Below, piece by piece: positions 60,624 to 64,000 of a stretch of 64,000 bases of DNA; within the stretch, counting starts at the first letter, position 1; every line of letters begins with the position of its first letter. The position numbers and the translations under genes were made by a program. A model generated the notes under the pieces. The model worked only from the letters and a program-made list of their open reading frames with translations. It was not told the DNA's origin and did not search any database. Origin of the DNA: Phytohalomonas tamaricis (GTDB lineage: Bacteria; Pseudomonadota; Gammaproteobacteria; Pseudomonadales; Halomonadaceae); the NCBI RefSeq assembly GCF_003012345.1, contig NZ_PVRV01000021.1:235394-299393 (forward strand). Reading direction: 5' to 3'.

Positions 60624-62618
60624 ATGCTCGACGTCATGTTCGCTGCTCTGGGCTCGCTGGTCTCGGGGCCTCATCTTTTGTATCTCGGCCTCGGTGTGCT
60701 GCTGGGGCTGTGTATCGGCATTTTCCCCGGCCTCGGCGGGATTGCCGGCCTCTCGCTGCTGTTGCCATTCATCTACGGCATGGACACCATTTCGGGCCTG
60801 GCGATGCTGATAGGCTTGGTCGCGGTCATTCCCACCTCCGATACGTTCACTTCCGTGCTGATGGGCATTCCCGGCTCGAGCGGTTCCCAGGCCACGGTAT
60901 TAGATGGTTTTCCGCTGGCGAAGAAGGGCCAGGCGGCACGGGCCCTGTCGGCGGCATTTTCTGCGTCACTGTTCGGTGGTCTGTTCGGCGCCGCGGTGCT
61001 GACGTTATTCGTACTGATCGCACGTCCGATCATCCTTGCCTTCGGTTCGGCGGAACTGTTCATGCTGACGCTGCTCGGCCTCAGCATGGTCGGCGGACTG
61101 GCGGGTAACAGTCTGATCAAGGGACTCTGTGCCTGCGGCTTGGGGCTGCTGTTCGGCACCATGGGCGGCGCGCCAGCAACGGGGGAATTCCGGCTGTCGT
61201 TCGGTATCGATTACTTGATGGACGGCATACCGCTTGTAGTAATGGGCCTGGGCATCTTCGCGATCCCCGAAATTATTGACCTGTTACGCCGTAACACGGC
61301 CATCGCCGAGGCCTCGACACTGGGCGGCGGCTGGGTCGCCGGGGTGCGTGACTTATTTCAACATAAATGGCTGGCGCTACGCTGCGCGGTCATTGGTTGC
61401 ATCGTCGGGGCCTTACCGGGTCTCGGAGGTAGCGTGGTGGACTGGATCGCTTACGGGCACGCGATGCAGACGACCAAGTCTAAGGAAAATTTCGGTAAGG
61501 GCGAGATTCGCGGGGTGATCGCACCAGAGGCCTCCAACAACGCCAAGGAAGGCGGCGCGCTGATCCCGACTCTGCTGTTCGGCATTCCCGGCTCGGGCAG
61601 TATGGCGGTATTTCTTGGCGGCATGATCCTGATCGGTCTCGAACCCGGCCCGAACATGGTCGGCAGCAACCTGGATGTGACCTATACCATCATCTGGTCA
61701 CTGGCGTTGGCCAACGTACTCGGCGCTGGCGCCTGCCTGCTGCTGTCACGCTGGGTCGCTCGCCTGACGACCATCCCCTATACGCTGATGGCACCGTTCA
61801 TGATCATGGTGATCTGCTTTGCTGCCTTCCAAGCCACGCGCAACCTGGGTGACCTAGTAGCACTCCTCGGCGTGGGCGTGCTGGGGATTCTTCTCAAGCG
61901 GTTCGGCTGGCCGCGACCTGCATTTCTGATCGGCTTCGTGCTCGCCTCAGGCATGGAGAATTACCTTTACCAGGCCGTACAGTTTGATGGCTGGTCGTTC
62001 CTGACCAAACCGGGCGTGCTGATCATTGCGGCGTTACTCGTTGTGTCGGTCTTTTTTGCCGGGCGTCATGTTGCCCGCATGTCGCGCCAGATCGGGCCGC
62101 AAGCAGAAGATGTCGTTGCGAAGCCGAGCCTGTCTGACATGCTGCCGCAAATCCTCTTCACCTGTGTGATGGGGGCAGTGTTTGCGTACGGCCTGTATGA
62201 CGCCTTTCAGGTCATGTACCTGTCTCGTGTGTTCCCGGCCAGTATCAGCATCGTCATGCTGACGCTTATCGGTATCATGCTGTACCGCCAGCTGCGCTGC
62301 CGTGCCGGTGATCCGATCAATCAAGATGCCGAGCGCAACGGGGAGAATGCCGCCCTGCCAGTGGGTTTTTACCACTATATCCTGTGGTTCGCGGGACTGA
62401 TCCTCGGCTGTTATTTAGTAGGCTATGTGATTGCCATGACGCTGTTCTTCGTCGTCTTTCTGCTGTTGAAAGCGCGGGCATCACTGCTCCGGACCTCCGT
62501 GCTTACCGCCTGTGGCATGGGCTTCATGATCATATTGTCCCATGTAATGGTGCTGGATCTGCCCACAGGGCTATTACAGCAGGCCGTCAGCCTGCCCTGG
62601 CCGCTGGATAACGGATAA
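60624..62618 (+). CDS. Fused TctA-TctB permease of a tripartite tricarboxylate transporter
   Basis: A 664-residue membrane protein. Residues about 1-490 are TctA (GIFPGLGGIAGLSLLLPFIY, IPGSSGSQATVLDGFPLAKK, VGALPGLGGSVVDWIAYGHA, APEASNNAKEGGALIPTLLF). Residues about 505-664 contain four more helices in the TctB layout (LPQILFTCVMGAVFAYGLYD, YILWFAGLILGCYLVGYVIA), and no separate tctB exists in this operon. An ATG at 60624 with AGG eight bases upstream is preferred to a TTG at 60618. Operon partner of the receptor at 59462 and of the TctDE-like system. Confidence 0.85.
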   Translation: MLDVMFAALGSLVSGPHLLYLGLGVLLGLCIGIFPGLGGIAGLSLLLPFIYGMDTISGLAMLIGLVAVIPTSDTFTSVLMGIPGSSGSQATVLDGFPLAKKGQAARALSAAFSASLFGGLFGAAVLTLFVLIARPIILAFGSAELFMLTLLGLSMVGGLAGNSLIKGLCACGLGLLFGTMGGAPATGEFRLSFGIDYLMDGIPLVVMGLGIFAIPEIIDLLRRNTAIAEASTLGGGWVAGVRDLFQHKWLALRCAVIGCIVGALPGLGGSVVDWIAYGHAMQTTKSKENFGKGEIRGVIAPEASNNAKEGGALIPTLLFGIPGSGSMAVFLGGMILIGLEPGPNMVGSNLDVTYTIIWSLALANVLGAGACLLLSRWVARLTTIPYTLMAPFMIMVICFAAFQATRNLGDLVALLGVGVLGILLKRFGWPRPAFLIGFVLASGMENYLYQAVQFDGWSFLTKPGVLIIAALLVVSVFFAGRHVARMSRQIGPQAEDVVAKPSLSDMLPQILFTCVMGAVFAYGLYDAFQVMYLSRVFPASISIVMLTLIGIMLYRQLRCRAGDPINQDAERNGENAALPVGFYHYILWFAGLILGCYLVGYVIAMTLFFVVFLLLKARASLLRTSVLTACGMGFMIILSHVMVLDLPTGLLQQAVSLPWPLDNG

Positions 62619-62702
62619 CCCGGTAGGGGCCCCCAGCAGCACAGGGGCCAGCCCCGCACGGCGCAATCTGGACACACTCGTTCTGCTTTCACCGAGGTAG
62701 AC

Positions 62703-63455
62703 ATGCCTGAATACTTATTTAACGGGCTCTCACCCTTTATCTTCCTGCTGCTGGTCGGGATGGCTTGCCTGACATCCCTGCTGACGGCCAGCCTTGGCGC
62801 CGGCGGCGGTATCATGTTGCTGGGCGTCATGGCTCAGATTGTTCCTCCCCAGATGATCATCCCCCTGCACGGCGTGGTTCAATTGGGTTCCAATGCTGGC
62901 CGTGCTGGCATGCTGTTCAAGCATGTCGACTGGACGCTGATCCTATCGTTCCTGCCGGGCGCCATCGTGGGCTCCATTCTGGGTAGTTTCGTCCTCGTAT
63001 CCTTGCCCCCGGCGGTCATGTACCTGAGCATCGCCGCGTTTATTCTTTATCTGTGCTGGGGCCCCCCTCTGCCCAGTATGGTGCTTGGACGCTGGGGACC
63101 GACACTAGTTGGCGTCGTCACCACCTTTCTTACCCTGTTTGTGGGCGCAACCGGCCCGCTGATTGGTGCGTTCCTGAAGCAGATCTACCATGACCGCTTC
63201 CGCACCGTGGCTACTTTCGCCTCAGTCATGAGTATGCAGCATGTCTGCAAGATCGTCGTATTCAACCACGCCGGATTCGACCTGTGGCCATGGATTCCCT
63301 TGATAGTAGCGATGATTGTCAGCGGCGCCATCGGCACCTGGATTGGCTTGCGAGTACTCAAGCGTGTGCCTGACAGGCACTTTGGCAAGATATTCAACTG
63401 GATTCTGACGCTGCTCGCTCTGCGCCTGATCTGGCAGGCAATCGGAACGCTGTGA
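62703..63455 (+). CDS. TSUP-family (TauE/SafE) membrane exporter
   Basis: A 250-residue membrane protein with about eight helices and the TSUP signature LTASLGAGGGIMLLGVMAQI, IPLHGVVQLGSNAGRAGMLF and a repeated second half (TTFLTLFVGATGPLIGAFLK). Such proteins move sulfite, sulfoacetate or other organosulfonates or small carboxylates. It follows the TctAB fusion by 84 bases in the same orientation and is probably co-transcribed, suggesting a linked substrate, possibly a sulfonated or carboxylated compound. Confidence 0.85.
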   Translation: MPEYLFNGLSPFIFLLLVGMACLTSLLTASLGAGGGIMLLGVMAQIVPPQMIIPLHGVVQLGSNAGRAGMLFKHVDWTLILSFLPGAIVGSILGSFVLVSLPPAVMYLSIAAFILYLCWGPPLPSMVLGRWGPTLVGVVTTFLTLFVGATGPLIGAFLKQIYHDRFRTVATFASVMSMQHVCKIVVFNHAGFDLWPWIPLIVAMIVSGAIGTWIGLRVLKRVPDRHFGKIFNWILTLLALRLIWQAIGTL

Positions 63456-63772
63456 AGGTCATGACTCTCTCCTTCTTATAAGAACTCAATGCTGTACCAT
63501 TCTGGAGAGAGTCACTTTACCCATGCTAATCAAGCTAGCTACGCCCTGCGCCCCCGGAATCGTTGCCGTCACAGACACCGCTGAAGACGATCGCACCAAT
63601 ACCTGACCCTCAGCAATGATGAGAGCCCCCCCGGCGGAGGCGTCTTGCCGATGGCTTACCCCATCTACAGCTCAAGGATCAACAGTGTGGACGATTCGTA
63701 AGCCTCCTCTCCTCGGAACCAACCTCCAGGAGGAATCACATCAGTCTTTGCTATTAAAGTTGGCTGGCATGG
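63456..63772. other. Intergenic stretch with a short open frame
   Basis: About 317 bases. A 27-codon frame at 63523-63606 (MLIKLATPCAPGIVAVTDTA then EDDRTNT) has a GGAGAGAG upstream at long spacing and resembles no protein I know; it may be a truncated start. Nothing else is recognised. Confidence 0.4.
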
Positions 63773-64000
63773 TTAATCTTGGAGAGCTTTTACGGCCGAG
63801 GCTAGCGAGTCCGGTCCAATCTCAGCAATATAGTGTTTGCCGGTTAGTGTCATCGCCACACGCATCTCTTTCTCGATTAGTTCCAGCAGATGGGTAACGC
63901 CGGCTTCTCCTGCGGCTGCCAATGCAAATACCCAAGCGCGACCGAGCAGAACGGCGTCGGCACCCAGTGCAATCATGCGCACCACGTCTAGGCCGTTTCG
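63773..64000 (-). CDS. lldD: L-lactate dehydrogenase/alpha-hydroxy-acid oxidase LldD, C-terminal part (runs off window)
   Basis: The last 75 residues of an FMN-dependent alpha-hydroxy-acid dehydrogenase: [40 protein letters not shown] followed by [26 protein letters not shown]. The FMN-phosphate loop and the family C-terminus match LldD, which oxidises L-lactate to pyruvate at the membrane. The rest lies beyond the window. Confidence 0.85.
   Translation of the reverse strand, partial: RNGLDVVRMIALGADAVLLGRAWVFALAAAGEAGVTHLLELIEKEMRVAMTLTGKHYIAEIGPDSLASAVKALQD

Noticed and set aside
1-64000. tRNA, rRNA, riboswitch, prophage or plasmid origin
   Set aside because: I looked for the usual conserved sequences and gene sets and found none that I could support.

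Overview
The window looks like chromosomal DNA of a moderately halophilic gammaproteobacterium of the Halomonas/Halomonadaceae type. The grounds are moderately high GC coding DNA, ohrR-ohr, two tripartite tricarboxylate transporters (TTT), choline-sulfatase and betaine-type remnants, and a large aromatic catabolic load. This assignment is an inference from gene content; there is no rRNA or tRNA in the window to confirm it. It reads as an accessory zone: catabolic modules separated by insertion-sequence debris and broken genes.

Region by region. 1-470: broken IS3-family element. 0.75-2.9 kb: peroxide sensor ohrR, ohr and a secreted esterase. 3.2-5.0 kb: SDR fragment, then an ECF sigma/anti-sigma pair. 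5.1-10.8 kb: SDR with divergent AraC regulator, a membrane protein, a molybdopterin oxidoreductase/cytochrome b pair, a periplasmic protein and a TetR regulator with four near-identical palindromic sites at 10.0-11.9 kb. 11.1-11.65 kb: GntR and IS5 fragments. 12.7-16.3 kb: LuxR regulator, FeaR-like regulator and FeaB-like phenylacetaldehyde dehydrogenase. 16.5-22.4 kb: an AT-richer block carrying an outer-membrane MetA-type protein and an operon of dehydrogenase, Baeyer-Villiger monooxygenase and esterase. 22.4-36.6 kb: the homoprotocatechuate (3,4-dihydroxyphenylacetate) meta-cleavage cluster hpaF-E-D-G-H, hpaA, hpaI, gabD, hpaR, flanked by a MobA-like flavin hydroxylase and a GMC alcohol oxidoreductase. 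36.7-40.2 kb: a graveyard of at least five broken genes plus a dead IS5, enclosing one intact cupin that resembles the DMSP lyase DddK. 40.3-45.6 kb: flavin reductase, Fur-controlled siderophore receptor, rluF and a GNAT pseudogene. 46.1-49.2 kb: tctCBA. 49.2-55.1 kb: TetR regulator and a duplicated tannase-family esterase block. 56.1-63.5 kb: TctDE-like two-component system, extra binding protein, second TTT system with fused TctA-TctB, and a TSUP exporter. The end holds a partial lldD.

How it fits together. FeaB oxidises arylacetaldehydes to arylacetates; the GMC enzyme could supply the aldehyde from an aryl alcohol; an ornithine-cyclodeaminase-like remnant points to former amine use. Homoprotocatechuate is cleaved by the class I dioxygenase HpaD, oxidised by HpaE, decarboxylated/isomerised by HpaF/HpaG, hydrated by HpaH and split by HpaI to pyruvate and succinate semialdehyde, which GabD oxidises to succinate. 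No hpaBC is present. A deleted class III hpaD scar just upstream of hpaI shows that the ring-cleavage enzyme was replaced. The strongest leads for new biology are the DddK-like cupin, the MobA-like hydroxylase in the hpa cluster, the dioxygenase replacement scar, the four-site TetR regulon and the Baeyer-Villiger module.
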